A stretch of 64,000 nucleotides of DNA, from contig OX359280.1 of NCBI GenBank assembly GCA_947179155.2, positions 40,356,555 through 40,420,554 of the forward strand, in the 5' to 3' direction. A model generated the notes under the pieces. The model worked only from the letters and a program-made list of their open reading frames with translations. It did no database searches and was not told the DNA's origin. Within the stretch, counting starts at the first letter, position 1; every line of letters begins with the position of its first letter. This document shows positions 24,001 through 36,865 of this stretch, one piece after another. This stretch comes from Hedera helix (taxonomy: Eukaryota > Streptophyta > Magnoliopsida > Apiales > Araliaceae). A program made the translations under genes and the position numbers.

Positions 24001-24248
24001 TGATTTTCCATCTATGTGGATCTTCTTGTAGAATCATATACTGAATTGGTTGAGTTCCTCTTCCCCCCCTCCCCCTTTCCTTTTTCTTATTGGACGTAGT
24101 TGATTTAGTTTCATAAGTTGGATTATGGTGAACAAGCTTTTGCTTGCAGGCCGAGTTGGAGGAGTTGGATCAAAAGGAAGGCCCAGAAATTGATGAAGCT
24201 AAAAGCACCATAGCAGATCTTGAAAACTTGATTCAAACAGAAGTTTAG
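21043..24248 (+). CDS. TBCA: Tubulin-folding cofactor A
   Basis: Small chaperone that receives beta-tubulin from the cytosolic chaperonin and keeps it ready for alpha-beta dimer assembly; plant knock-outs affect microtubules and cytokinesis. Three exons: 21043-21195, 22270-22356 and 24150-24248 (339 nt, 112 residues), phase 0 throughout. The product starts MATIRNLKIKTSTCKRIVKE, continues YKKEVETETAKTASMKDAGA, DPYDIKQQ, then ENVLAESRMMIPDCHKRLE and AELEELDQKEGPEIDEAK, and ends DLENLIQTEV. Length and the heptad pattern of a three-helix bundle match the family. Introns are long (1.1 and 1.8 kb) and AT-rich. Confidence 0.95.
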
Positions 24249-24439
24249 TATCTCAGTTAGCGATCACAGTGTTTACTTGAAGGGTTTGCCGCTATGGTTT
24301 CACTGATTATGCATTTATGTTGTTTCGCTGACATTTGAGTTCAACCCATACGCGATGGTGCGTATAGACTGTATGCAATGGCTGGCTTGCGACATTTCGT
24401 TGTCTACATGTTTTTTTTTTCAAGTACATTGAAATGGTT

Positions 24440-24850
24440 TTGTTCTCACAGAAAGCACACAATCACATTAAAAGGAAATTAAGTTTGAGCTACACAACGT
24501 GTGGTAGCCCATCCCACAATGTCTTGTTCAAAAGTCAGAGATGCAAAAAGAGGAGGAGAATCGTAAAGGTTTACAAAATTAGTCTGATTTTAAGCACGCT
24601 TAGCTAACAGATCAGCTAGAGAGTTGGTTTCTCTATAGATATACCGAAGAGTTCAAAGTCCATTCCCTTGCCAATAACTTCCTACAATCCAGCACTAGAG
24701 GAAGGAGACATTGAGTGATAACATTAGGGGCTTTTAGCATTGCAATAAACAGTAGCAGCATCAGATTTTAAAATAACGGTCTTGAATCCCAATTCCCAAA
24801 CCAGCAAAGGACCATTTGGTTGCTCCTCAAACAATGTTAAACCACTCACC
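24440..24850 (-). pseudogene. RNase H-like (RVT_3) domain relic
   Basis: Minus strand encodes WELGFKTVILKSDAATVY, then after frameshifts CLLPLVLDCRKLLAREW, then IYRETNSLADLLAKRA, an in-frame TAA, and NQTNFVNLYDSPPLFASL. This is the second half of the RNase H-like domain of plant LINE-type elements (VESD core, YREAN..AD.LAK motif). Two or more frameshifts and a stop show it is dead. No RT or endonuclease flanks it. Confidence 0.7.
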
Positions 24851-26760
24851 TTTTCTTTTGGTCCGTCATTTCAATGTGCAAAATCCTTATTTGAATGTAC
24901 TCATCATCTATAAAATTCCTTAGGGTTTAGGGGTTTGGATACATGGTCTATTTCCCATTTTTATGTATTTTTTAAACCTCGGCCTCACAGCTTAGCCCCT
25001 TCTTCTCTTCACTAATCCTTTAGCTGGGTATGATCATTGTTATCTTCAGCTTGATACTGTTCCAAAGACGAGACAGTACAACTCTTCAACACATTGTATA
25101 AGGAGGGTACATTAGTATATGCTAAGTTATTTTCAACCATCACAAATAAATTAATGAACTTTGGGGTGCAAAAAAAGTACTCTTTTTTTGCTAAACTACT
25201 AGCAAGGGGTACAAAAAAACACTCCCTCATCTCCTTTTTAAGTGACATTCTAAAAACGAACAATAAATTAAAAAATAGACAAATTTATATAAACATCTAA
25301 ATATAAAACTAAACATTATATTCATCTTAACCCATTAAAAAATAGGGTATGATATGGATTTTAATGTCAATTTTTTAATAATTAAGATGAATATAGTGTT
25401 TGACTGTTGAGGATGAAATATCAAATTCATGCTTGTAAAATTTATTGAGAAGTGAAAAAAATGGAAACTTTAAAAATATGAGAGAGAAATAAATGTGTCT
25501 AATATTTAGGAATAATAATATTAAAAAATGGTAAAAAGGCTAAAAATAATTAAAAAAGCAACAGATACGGTCAAAAGGAACCACATTTCCAAAAGAATCT
25601 GTTGATTTACCAAACGGAAGAAGTATGTGGTCTCCGCCTTACATATGTCCCAATTAGGAAAAATTATTGGTTATTTTTAGAGTAAATAAATAATTTGTTT
25701 TAATTTCTTACAATATTATAAGGTTTATAAGTGATGAGTCTAGTGTAAATTCTATAATATTGTGAGAGATTGGAGTAAATTGTTCATTTACTCTAAATGC
25801 AACCAATAATTTCTCACCAACTAGAACTGAAAAATTGTCCCTCAGATTTTGTAAAGCTTTCCTTTAATTTGTTTTTTTTAACAAAATTCACTCTTCAGAT
25901 TATATTATTTTTTTAAATTCTTCTTCAATTTTTTTTTGAATAAAACTCTCCCTTCAAGATATATTATTAGTAAGGTAAAAAGGGCCTTTATATTTTTATT
26001 ATATTTATTTTTTATGTGAACTTTTTTTTTTCTATTTTGTAATTAAAAGTATAATTAAATAAATGACTAATTAAAGATGTGATTTTTTTTTTATCTTAGT
26101 TGTCTGGGTACAATGTCACCTATTTTTTTTATAATTCTTTTCAGCAATATATGTAATATCTCTCTTTTCCTATTAAAGTTTAAAAACCAAATAGTAGACT
26201 AAGGTTACATGGTGGAATGCCTAATACATCTTATCCTAACTTTTATTATTCTGGATAATCTTAATTGAACTTGACATGTTTATATATATCTAATTAAGTA
26301 AAAATCTATTTCATTTTTCTCTTTTATTAACAGCAATAGTTTTTATTTTTATATGAACGATTTTTTAAAATTAATTTTATTTTTTTTAACTAATCTAATA
26401 TTATTAAAAATTACATAATTAGTCATTTATTTATTTAATTAATTAGTTAATATATTTAATTTTAATTAGTCATTTATTTATTTGATTATTTAATTAATTA
26501 GTCATTTAATTAATTATTTATTTAATTATAAAATAGAAAATAAACTTCATATAAAAAAAATAAAATAAAGATATAAAAGTTCTTTTTGCCTAACAAATAT
26601 ATCTTAAAAAGAAAATTTTGTCTAAAATAAAATTTAATGAAATTTTTTATAAAAATAATATAAACTAGAGAGAGTTTTGTCAAAAAAATTCGTCTAAAAA
26701 TTTTGTAAAAATAATACAAACCGGAATAACGGTTTTACATTTCGGTCAACCAACTAGGGT
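24851..26760. other. AT-rich intergenic DNA with possible MITE traces
   Basis: 25215-25625 begins ACTCCCTCATCTCC and ends near CCAAACGGAAGAAGTA, reminiscent of eroded Stowaway/mariner-like ends, but the inverted match is weak. 25850-26720 is low-complexity A/T DNA with tandem TTTAATTAATTA-type motifs. No gene was seen. Confidence 0.4.
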
Positions 26761-26895
26761 TTCCAATTTCCCAACAGATTCCCAATCCTCTATTTCTAAA
26801 TTAGGGTTTTTTACTCTGTTTCCAGACAGATATTACATACATAAATCGTGCGTTTATACTTTCGTTTTACATTTCTCTGTAATTTTGAGGTTACG

Positions 26896-29800
26896 ATGCC
26901 GCCAAGGGCAGCAAAGAAGACGCCTGGACCAGGTTCGAAACGAGGAGCTAGGGCTGCTCGCGCCACGCCTAAGACTCAGAGCCAACCGAAGGTAGCAGAA
27001 GAGACGGTGAAAGTAGAGGAAGTTGCTGTTGAGGCTAAAGAAGATGTACAAATTGAGGAGAAGCCTTTGGAAGAAAAGATTGTGGAATCGGAATCTGTGA
27101 CGAAGCCGGAGGAGGAGAAACCCGAACAGCAGGAGAATAGAATGGTTTCTCTGAAAAGTAAGTAATTTATTTTATTAAATTATGTGGTTTCTAGAGTGTC
27201 ATAGTTATGTTAGATCTGATATTGGCTTTGTCCTGTGTGAGTTATTGGCTTTGTTGGGTTTAAACTTTAATTTTAGATTCTGATTTTGTATTTTTTGGGG
27301 TAAAAATTAATTCTTGTTAATGGGCTTAAAGAAAATAATACTTGGTGAGAATTGGGTTTCCTTAAAGGTATCTTTTTACTTGTTTGGATGATCAGTTGAA
27401 TATTTTAGATTGGGATTCTTTTTGGAGACGTGTTATGTGAATTTATATCTTTGTTCAGCTATTTGTGGTTGAATTTGGTATGGGTTTGTAAAAAGAAAGA
27501 TGAGATCTTTTGTTACAGGAAATTGGCCTATAGACTCGAGGTGTCAATATGGGTTGGTAATTGAAATATAGTGTTTACTGGGCCTTAACTGCTCCAGACC
27601 AGACTTTCTCTCGGTATCAAGTACTAGAAGAACACCAAATTGTAGAACAAAAAAGATTGAATCGGCATAGATGGCTAATTTTTGGGTTGAAGGTCAGAAC
27701 CGAGAAGATGATTATGCGGTTGAGATACCATTTTTTATATCAAATTCTTAGCTATTACTTTGTTGTTGACAACAGTCGATTAAAATTATGCTGGATGAAT
27801 CACACTTGATGGCCTGGTTAGCCTACATAAAATCTAATGAAAATAGCAAGATTCTCAAGATTAAGAACTCCTTTAGGCAGTTATTCTTCGCCATTTTCCA
27901 TGGTCCACCCACCTTTGAATTCTGAGATGCTGTTTCTGCTAGCAGTTTACCGTGCTCCTCCTTTTGGTTTGTAATTTATTGGATTTAAGTCTCAATTGGA
28001 ACTGACGTTGTAAAAATCAGTTAAAGAATCTCTATTAATAATAGAAAGAAATAAGAGAGTGGAAAAAGTAAATGAAGATTTTAGTTTCATACATGCAAGT
28101 GTGTAGGACATAGTTTCCTTGTTGTTATCCGTAGTTAGAATTTATTTGGGCAGAAAATGATATGCTATTCAGTTTTTCCCATGAAGTGATCCATTTCTTG
28201 TGACAACATTTGTTGATGACGGACATCTTTTTATTATGATTCTTACTGGTTTAACTTTATTGTTAGCTAATGAAGTTTTTATTAAGTTGGTCTTAAAGGA
28301 CTTTGAATTTGTGGATGATTTTCAATTCCTTTGTATTGGTTCTCTTGTGGGTGATTGCGAATTTCATGCTGTTGATTGGGCTGGACATCTGTCTCTTTTC
28401 TTATTTGCCTGGCAGAGGAAGGGGAGGCAAAAGAGTCTGTTGAGGAATTCGAGAGAGGTGAGCGGTTAGATTTGGAGGACCATGAGCCTGAATATGAAGC
28501 TGAAGAATATGGTGGTGTTGATTATGATGATAAGGAAATTGAACTGGAAGATGTTCAAGAAGAGGGTGAGGAAATTGAAGAACTTGAAGAGGGAGACGTG
28601 GGTGAGGAAGAGGGTGATGTAGTTGAGGAAATGGATGATGTTCATGAGGAACTTGAGGGCGAGGAGGATGATGAACATGGCAGTGATGAGCACGCTGAGT
28701 TGGTTGATGCTGAAGAACAAGAGCATCATGATGTTTTTAAAGAGAGGCGCAAGAGGAAGGAGTTCGAAGTTTTTGTTGGGGGCTTGAACAAGGATGCTAC
28801 TGAGGATGATCTTAGGAAAGTCTTCAGTGAAGTTGGCGAGGTTACTGAAGTCAGACTTATGATGAATCCTCAGACTAGGAAGAATAAAGGATTTGCGTTC
28901 CTGCGTTTTGCAACTGTAGAACAAGCAAAACGAGCATGTTCTGATCTTAAAAATCCATTGGTATTTTCTGTGAACCTGTCATAGTTCCCATGACAATTGA
29001 CATTACCTTATATTGAATCATAATTTCTTTACAACCAAAATTCCAGGTTAATGGGAAACAATGTGGTGTTACTCCAAGTCAAGACAGCGACACCCTTTTT
29101 TTGGGTAACATATGCAAGAAATGGACAAAGGAAGCTGTAAGTAGATTAGGAAGATTAATGTCGTCATCAAGCGTCAAGTTATATATTATTAGATTAATCA
29201 GAGTTGCTAAAATTTGGTCTGACTGATGTTAAATGTGCTTCCAGCTGAAAGCGAAGTTAAAGCATTATGGAGTTGATAACATTGAGGATTTGACTTTGGT
29301 TGAAGACGGTAACAATGAGGGAATGAATCGGGGTTTTGCTTTCTTGGAATTTTCTTCTCGTTCAGATGCCATGGATTCTTTTAGGCGTTTGCAGAAAAGA
29401 GATGTTGTGTTTGGGGTTGATAGACCTGCGAAGGTTTCCTTTGCAGATTCCTTCATTGACCCTGGTGATGAAATAATGGCTCAGGTAAATTCTCTCTGCA
29501 TTTAATCAAGAAGGCAGACTTTAGTCTCTGACTAGTTTTGACTGATCTCATCCATTAATCTATAGTACTCCATATTTTGCTTAATGTGGTGGTAGTAACA
29601 TCATAAATGGCTTGAGGCATCAATTCTAGTTGTGGAAGTTTTGTTGAAGTCACTTTTATTGTTGCGAATTTTTGGTTTGTTTAATTAGCTTTTACGCAAT
29701 AGCATCCCCTTGGACCCCAAAATAGTTTACAAGTTTTTTAATGTTTTGATTTCCTGTTTTAGTTTCTTGACTTTAAACTTTCGTTCTTGTTTAGTCTTTT

Positions 29801-31784
29801 TGCCTAGCAAAGATCTGACAAAATATATCAGCCTAGATTCTAGGAGGAATTTGTTACTGTAATGAAGGATAATGTTTAAGCTGCTCTGGATATATTCCCA
29901 GTGTCACTAGCTCTAATTATATGCTGTGTCATATGCCTTTTCAACGCAGCTTGCTTTAAGATATTGGCTTACCACATCTGTTTCTGAGCTCAGGTTAAAA
30001 CAGTTTTTGTTGATGGTCTGCCTGCATCATGGGATGAGGATCGCGTAAGAGGGCTTCTCAAGAAGTATGGGGAGGTTGAAAAGATTGAGCTTGCTCGTAA
30101 CATGCCATCTGCCAAGAGAAAGGACTTTGGGTTTATTACCTTTGACACCCATGATGCTGCGGTGACATGTGCCAAAAACATTAACAATGTAGAGTTGGGT
30201 GAAGGAGAAAGCAAGGTTGGCAGATGTTCATGAAGTTGTCTATTTTATTTGTTTTCGTTAATGATTTTGTTTAACGTGCTGGTTTTATTCCAGGCTAAAG
30301 TTCGTGCCAGATTGTCGAGACCACTTCAGAGGGGTAAAGGGAAGCATTCTGCTCTTGGTGATTTCCGACCAGGGCAAGGAGCTCCACGTGGCTTCAGAGG
30401 TCCTTGGGGTCGTCCAGTTCTGCCACACAGTCTACCCATCCGTGGGTCAAGAGGTATGAGAGGGCGTTTGCCACCTGTTGATCGCGGTCTGAAGAGGCCG
30501 ATTGCATTTAGGGATAGACGACCAGTTATGGCCATGCCACCAAGGGGAAGGCCTGTTGCTCCTTTTTCAAGGTCATTTGATAGGAGACCACCTGGTATGC
30601 ATCTATATTTCTACATGTCTAGCTGGCACCATATTTATCGATGTATTACTAATCGCTAGATACTCTGCTTATAGTCCCTTCTTATCCCAAGAGTAGCTTG
30701 AAGAGGGATTATGGAAGAAGGGAGGAGCTTCCTCCTAGGAGTAGAGCTGCTGCAGATTATGGTTCCAGGTTTGCCTCAGAGAGACATACATCATATAGGG
30801 ATGAATATTCCTCTCATGGATCTGGCTATGCTGATTTGCCAAGAGGTACAGCTCGTTCTTCATCAAGGAGAGCTTATGTTGATGATGGTTATGGTCAAAG
30901 GTTTGAAAGGCCGCCACCAAGTTACCATGAAGGACGAGCTCGTGATTATGACTCTATTTCTGGGTCAAAGCGTCCATATGCTGCACTGGTAGTAGATTTC
31001 TGAATCAACTCGTGTTCCCTTTCTTTCTTAGTAGTTTCTCTATCTGCTAAAATTAATATCTATTGTGTTTCTGATGTATACTATTAAGGATGATGTTCCT
31101 CCACGCTATGCTGAGGCAGGGATACGTCAGTCACGTGCTCATTTGGATTATGAACTTGGCAGCAGTGCTTCTGAATATGGGGATGCTTACAGTGATAGGT
31201 ATGTTATTGTGCAGTAACTATCATTCCTTTTTGGTCTTTATTGTTGTTGCATCTTGCCTTAGTTATTTTTATTGGCAGACTTGGGAGATCTAATATGGGA
31301 TATGGTAGCAGCAGAACTTCTATCTCCAGTCAGGATTCTCATGGGCTTTATAGCAGTCGTCAGGGTATGGGTTATAGTGGAGGTACGCTTTATGAATCTT
31401 CTTACTAGATATGCGCAAGATGCGTCACAATTAATATTTTATTTATTCAGATAGTAAGTAAAATGCGAGTGTGGTTTTTGCTAAATTGTTTGTGCTCATC
31501 TTATTGTGGATTGCAGGCTCTTACAGTGGTAGTGATGTTGGTAGAATGTACCCTTCTAGCTTTAGTAGTGATTACATGCCTCGCGGCAGTGATGTATGCT
31601 CTTTTTTATGAAAAATTTCTTTTCCAAGGCTTTTAGCATCCAGTTTTTATTTCTTATCATGTATGCTTGTATTTTACTGTTAATGAAGGTTGGTGGTAGC
31701 TCTTATTCATCACCGTATTCAAGTCGTGGCTTGGGTGGAAATAGTTACATGGGAAGCGGTGGTAGTTCTGGATCATACTACTGA
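26896..31784 (+). CDS. hnRNP Q/R-like protein with three RRMs
   Basis: RNA-binding protein of the plant SYNCRIP/hnRNP Q group (relatives of Arabidopsis LIF2 and AT2G44710), probably nuclear. Eleven exons: 26896-27157, 28416-28960, 29047-29136, 29245-29484, 29994-30215, 30294-30594, 30675-30988, 31089-31198, 31279-31382, 31517-31593 and 31689-31784 (2361 nt, 786 residues). Residues 1-90 are basic then acidic (MPPRAAKKTPG start). Residues 90-200 are extremely Glu/Asp-rich. RRM1 (about 204-280) has VFVGGL and KGFAFLRF. RRM2 (about 285-365) has LFLGNI and RGFAFLEF. RRM3 (about 381-460) has VFVDGL and FGFITF. Residues 470-580 are Arg/Gly-rich, and the tail is Tyr/Ser/Gly-rich, ending SGSYY. The start ATG at 26896 is the first in-frame one after the leader. 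Part of exon 5 is repeated at 47541-47617. Confidence 0.92.
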
Positions 31785-33587
31785 GGTACACCATGCATAT
31801 TGCTATTCTGTTCCATTATACATGCGTGCCTTGGTTTATCACTTGCGTTTCCATTGATTTCTATAATTTCTATAAAGGGGTGTGCTTGAAATCAAAGGGG
31901 CGTCATGGTTATTATTGAATTTATCTATTGTACAGATCTGAGATGTGGATTACTTGAAGCCTGTGCATTGCGATGCCCATGATTTGAGACATAATCATAT
32001 TTTGAAGTACGGACAGCCTTTATTTGTTTGTTGAAGGAAAAAAGGTAAATTTTGAATCCTTGTACGACTGGTGTACTGCCAGGCCAGGCCAGGCCGTCTT
32101 AGCATTAGGCTTCGGATGGTCTTTGAGCTCATATTTTTCTGCTGTTGAGGGAATTCAAGTTTTCAAAGCAAAGACATATATGTTTAGTATGTGGTATTTA
32201 TGAATAATGCATGATATTAATTCTGGTCTTCCTGTAATATATTTGGGTTTTAAACCAATTGTAAACTGTCAAAATGGTCACCAAACATAAAGCCACCAAA
32301 GGCAACTATAAATATTTTCCAGCTAAAATTATTGCAAATACATGAGCAAAATGATTTTATCTCTTTGCCATTTTTTAATTCATGACAATAACCCTTCTTC
32401 TTTGAAACAAGTAGAGAAATGTTTGATGAGTAAGGTGCATATGATGAGCAATGAGAGCACTTTCACATGTTAAACCCTAAAATATAAAATTGATGCGAGT
32501 TTTGTAAAGTTCATAAAAACTATTTAGTAATAGGAATAATTTTGTAGATAGTTTGGAATATTAATGATTGTATTGAGAATAAAATCAAATGAATTTATAT
32601 AAATTTTACATTTGAAAATCTTGAATCTTGAATTTTAATATACGGAGGTAAAACATTTTCAGCTAAATGGCAGTACTTTAGTAAAACAATATATTTCATC
32701 AAGAATAACCCTTCTTTAATCAACCAAAGGCAATATTGGTGATATATCACACACACAATCAACATTCTGATTTAAAGAAATAAATAAATGGAAAACACTT
32801 TAAATTTTATGTTGAAGTATAATTGTGAGATACATCGAATCCATTAAATTAAATAAAATTATAAGAATAACACATTATATTATTTATATCTTTAAAAAAT
32901 TTATCACTAATAATCAATCATAACAAAAAAGTCAATATATAAAATTACAATAATAAATGATATTTTTATATGATATATCTTACATAAATAGTGAATAAAT
33001 TTCACATTTATATAATAAAGACTCATGAAAATATCAATCAATTTTCATTTACAATACATTTCATTTCCCTAATGAAAAACAGTTTCCATAATCCCATGGT
33101 TTATTGTATGTTTATTGGTTGGTGGCACACCTTGCACTGTAATTCGAATGGGTCCTTAAAAAGATAATTTGTTCCGTGGAACTAAAATTTCAGTAAGAAA
33201 GTGTAAAGTAATGGGTTAGAGCTTTTAAACTCAAAAATGTGTTTACTCGGTAAATTTACACTTACTGTGAATCTAAATTACTGTTTTAAGAAAAAATCTA
33301 CTGTTAGATGAGTGTAGAATCAAGTGAAGGTTCAAATAATGTGCTAAAATTTTGACTTCAACTTCTTTTGTGAAGTCCAAGTTGATGCTCTCATTTGGAT
33401 AAAAGAAGTTCACATATTCTTACACTACCCCTTTGGTCACTAGTAGTGCATGGTCCAGTTACTAATCTGCAGCCCTCATTCTTCTCCTTCATTGAGGTGC
33501 ATCTTTTAGATAAAAAAAAAATGCTTAGCCAATATCTAACATTATACGTATGTGACTGTCTCTTCTTGTCTAGATACACTCGTCCCA
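31785..33587. other. hnRNP 3' region and AT-rich intergenic DNA
   Basis: Presumed 3'UTR to about 32250, then AT-rich DNA. 32945-33060 is a degenerate MITE copy listed separately. Confidence 0.5.
32945..33060 (+). mobile_element. MITE copy 3 of the GAATTGATATT family, degenerate
   Basis: Matches the 18632-18765 MITE in the same orientation through CTTACATAAATAGTGAAT, TTTCACATTTATAT and GAAAATATCAAT. The termini are eroded. Confidence 0.6.
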
Positions 33588-33990
33588 ACATTATCATGTT
33601 TGCTACAACCTTTTATTTTTTATATTGTTACTAGATCCCATGAATGAAGCCCTTTATATGGGGTGCCCTGGAGTTGCACCTTCTGCCACCGGGCAATGTT
33701 TAAGTCATCTTGTCAAACACTACATAGAGAGGAAGTCACGAATCATGACACCTTTCGCTAGGTTGTTGACCTGGCTCTAGCACCCTTTCTCTTGGCCCGG
33801 AAGGTTAGCTACCCCATAATATGCAAGGAATTTCTCTGCTTAATTAATTTTCAATCAATTCATTATCATGTTTGCTATGGCCTTTTATTTTTAATTTTGT
33901 TATTGGATCCCATGAATGTGGCCCTTTATATGGGGGGCCTAGAGTTGCATCTTCCACACCGAGCATTTTTAAAAGTCATCTTGTCAGCTG
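33588..33990 (+). repeat. 133-bp direct repeat separated by about 137 bp
   Basis: 33588-33720 and 33858-33990 share ATTATCATGTTTGCTA, GATCCCATGAATG, CCCTTTATATGGGG, GAGTTGCA and AAGTCATCTTGTCA. The spacer (33721-33857) is unique. Function unknown. Confidence 0.8.
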
Positions 33991-34622
33991 AACAATACAT
34001 ATAGAAATAATTTTCATTAATTTTAAAATCATTAATTTTCATTCTATTCATTAGACGGCTCTCATTTTTTGATCTAGTAAAATATGCGGGTATGATTGAA
34101 GCAAACATTACAGACCATGTATACTACATAATTATGATAGCTATTCTTGGAACTTGGACAGATACTGTCAGGAATTATGGCTCGTTTCTTTTGGAACAAA
34201 TTGTTAGCATTAGTTGATTCAACACCAAATAGACTGAATCCATTAATTTTTATCCACTAATGCAGAATGCACTACTCTTTTCTGAGAAAACTCCACAAGA
34301 TCTTAAAAGTTTGAGTCTCCGAACTTATCTGGTTGGGATGTCTATAGCATTATTGTTTGTTATATATAGTTACTGCTTTATATAATGATTGTTTTCATCA
34401 TCTTGGATAATTCTTAATATGCTACGAAGTTCCTACGGTATGCATGACGATTGACGACTATCATCTTATGTTGTTTTTTGATGCAAAAGCTTTGGAGTTT
34501 ATTGTTATTTAATGAAATTTGCTGCCTCGGAGAAAAGACAAAGCTATGGACTACAAACAGTTCCAATAACTTCAAACAATGCTTTACGTAATATATATTT
34601 TCTTTCCTCTTTTGCCTTGCAG

Positions 34623-36393
34623 GGTATTGTTGTCTTGGAAACAGATTATGGGATCATTCATATACAAGTAAGCACACACACTTACATGTATCGATGCTTA
34701 ATATATCTTATAGGGGATAAGCAGTACAAGTTACCATTAGCATGGATTGATCTTAATCACATACGATTTTAATCTAGTCCAGATGGTTTTGATGCTCCGT
34801 ATGTTTCCTTTATGCATATACACCGGCCTTCTCTGTTTATTAATCGGTTATTTAATGATTTTGATCAGTCAGTCTGAGTCACTATATGATTGGAAGAGTT
34901 CTTTCATTACTATGCCAAATATTATTGGGAAAAACATAATTTTACACTTAATTACAATTATGAAGTTCTAATATCCCATGACTATATTTGTTTACAAAAA
35001 ACATACTGATTGGGCTATTTGTATTAATTTAATACTATTTCGAACTATTTTATCTCATGATGGAGATTAAATAATCCTATGGACTATTTTTTTATCATTC
35101 CTAAAGGTATTTATGTGGGATTATATAATCCCATAAAAAACTTGAGATTAATAGTCCCCTCATTTTAAACTATTAAATGGCTTGATGAGATTAATAATCT
35201 AACATTAAAGGATTAATAATCCCTCATCAAAAGATTAAATAGTGTAAAAGTATATTAAATTAACGTAAATAGTTCAATCCAAGTATATTTTTTTGTAAAC
35301 AAACATATCCCATGTCTTCTCAACCTTTCATCTACCGTGTGATAAACTTGGAAGGTATAATCAGAGAATTGAATGTTGGTTTATTATTATGGCAGTCTCT
35401 GAACGCCTTTCTTCCTGTCCCTAGGGAAGGTTCTTATTTTCATGACATTGTTTATATTCATTTATCTTGTTCATTAATCTATTATTACCTTTTAATGTTA
35501 TTGTTATATCCTTTAGTATTTCTTCTTCTTTTTCCCCCCTTGAAGCTCTTTCCTGATTGTGCTCCACATTCTGTTACTTACATCCTTGAACTTTTGGATG
35601 GGCATCACTGTTCTGGTTAACACTTTTATCGCGCAGAAAGCTTGGGAAGCTCATGGGATTCGGGAAGAAACCACAGAGTGTAAGACACAAATGCCTGTTA
35701 TGCTTGATTTTGGAATGATAGTTTTGATATGCCTACTATGCTTAATTTTGGGATGCTATAGAATGCATATGAACGCAAAGTTTTCGTTTGAAGGTGAAAT
35801 CAAGTGGAATAAGATTTTATCTGATCAAACAATTTTTAATAATTGTAGATATGAGGCCCCGCAAAATTTCTAATTTACTTTCCCCTCAAAGCTTCCTCCT
35901 TGGCAAGTTCCTTTCCCATGCTACTATCCCCTTTGACATATAGTGATTATATAATTCTTCACTTTCTGACCAGTCGCTTACAAAATTCACTCACCCCCCT
36001 TGAGCACAGCTACTCTGAATAGCTCAAGCATTTTCGATATAGTTTGAAAATAACAAATTACAGAGGAGGCCCGAGTAAGTATTGTTATCCTTTTTGAGTT
36101 GAATCTCTGTGTAGGCTCCAGTTTGCCCTCCTTTTGCAGTGATCCAAGGAACACTTGAAGCACACGGGATCATATTTAATAATATTCCGTGAGAAGATTG
36201 TCCCCGGATAACAAGAGGATCGGTTGCCTGGGTTGGTTCTGGCCCAGAATTCTATCAGTTTAGCCAACCACAAAATGAGTGGAAAAATGCATACCCGGAA
36301 GGCATGAAAGTTGCAGAGAAAATCGCACGACTTCCCACCAAACCAGACTTATTGAGTAACATCCATATTTCTGTCCTGGAGAACCTTTATTAA
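34623..36393 (+). pseudogene. Cyclophilin-like peptidyl-prolyl isomerase pseudogene
   Basis: Three exons keep splice borders and homology. 34623-34667 encodes GIVVLETDYGIIHIQ. 35546-35679 encodes LFPDCAPHSVTYILELLDG, HHCSG, a TAA at 35618-35620, then HFYRAESLGSSWDSGRNHR. 36115-36393 encodes APVCPPFAVIQGTLEAHG, a TGA at 36190-36192, then RITRGSVAWVGSGPEFY, EWKNAYP and EGMKVAEKIARLPTKPDLL before the end at TAA 36391-36393. The segment that normally reads VFGSVLP is missing between AYP and EGM. Two in-frame stops plus that deletion make a functional cyclophilin impossible. The family match (IQGTLEA, GSVAWVGSGPEF) is to the divergent plant cyclophilin-like group, from memory. A MITE sits in its first intron. 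An upstream exon around 34512-34590 is possible. Confidence 0.8.
34981..35304 (+). mobile_element. 324-bp MITE with 10-bp target duplication
   Basis: Flanked by identical ATATCCCATG (34971-34980 and 35305-35314). Ends are inverted repeats around TTTGTTTACAAAAAA and TTTTTTTGTAAACAAA. Non-coding and AT-rich, with internal GATTAATAATC-type repeats. The long target duplication suggests hAT or Mutator-type mobilisation. Confidence 0.8.
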
Positions 36394-36570
36394 GGCTCCA
36401 AAGGCTAAAAAGTAGTGGAAACCTGATAGCCCAATATTAATATGGGCATAGAATGGTGTAGGCTTTAGTTGGTGTATAGTGTTATTATTTCATGTGGTTT
36501 TCAATGTATTATTGGCTTTGAATACCTTTACTATGAATCCTCTTAAAACGCTCTTCCCCATGCTCTCTCT

Positions 36571-36801
36571 GTTTGGATTGGAGGAAAAGAATTGAAAAAT
36601 GAATAGAATGAAGAGTGAAATGATTTATTTCATTCTTGAATGGAATGAGTCATTTCATACATTTCTCCAAAAAATAAAATTCACAAATATAGTAAGAATG
36701 AGAATGATTCATTCCATTATAATGGAACAACGAACACAATTTTTTTTCCATTTCATATGAAAGAGTCATTTTATTTAAACTTTATTTCATGCAATCCAAA
36801 C
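36571..36801 (+). mobile_element. Small MITE with GTTTGGATTG ends
   Basis: Left end GTTTGGATTG (36571) is inverted at the right as CAATCCAAAC (36792-36801). The inside is AT-rich with many CATTC/GAATG motifs and no coding sequence. The element type was not resolved. Confidence 0.55.
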
Positions 36802-36865
36802 GCTGCATATGTATTTTATTATAGAAATGAATATTTTATTTGACTTCTTGTTTATGCATATTAAG

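Noticed and set aside
26522..26719. Minus-strand Phe/Tyr/Ile-rich frame
   Set aside because: Low-complexity A/T DNA; no start context or homology.
28466..28924. Minus-strand 152-codon open frame
   Set aside because: Antisense to the Glu-rich exon of the hnRNP gene. Its Phe/Leu/Ile-rich content is simply the complement of GAA/GAG/GAT codons.
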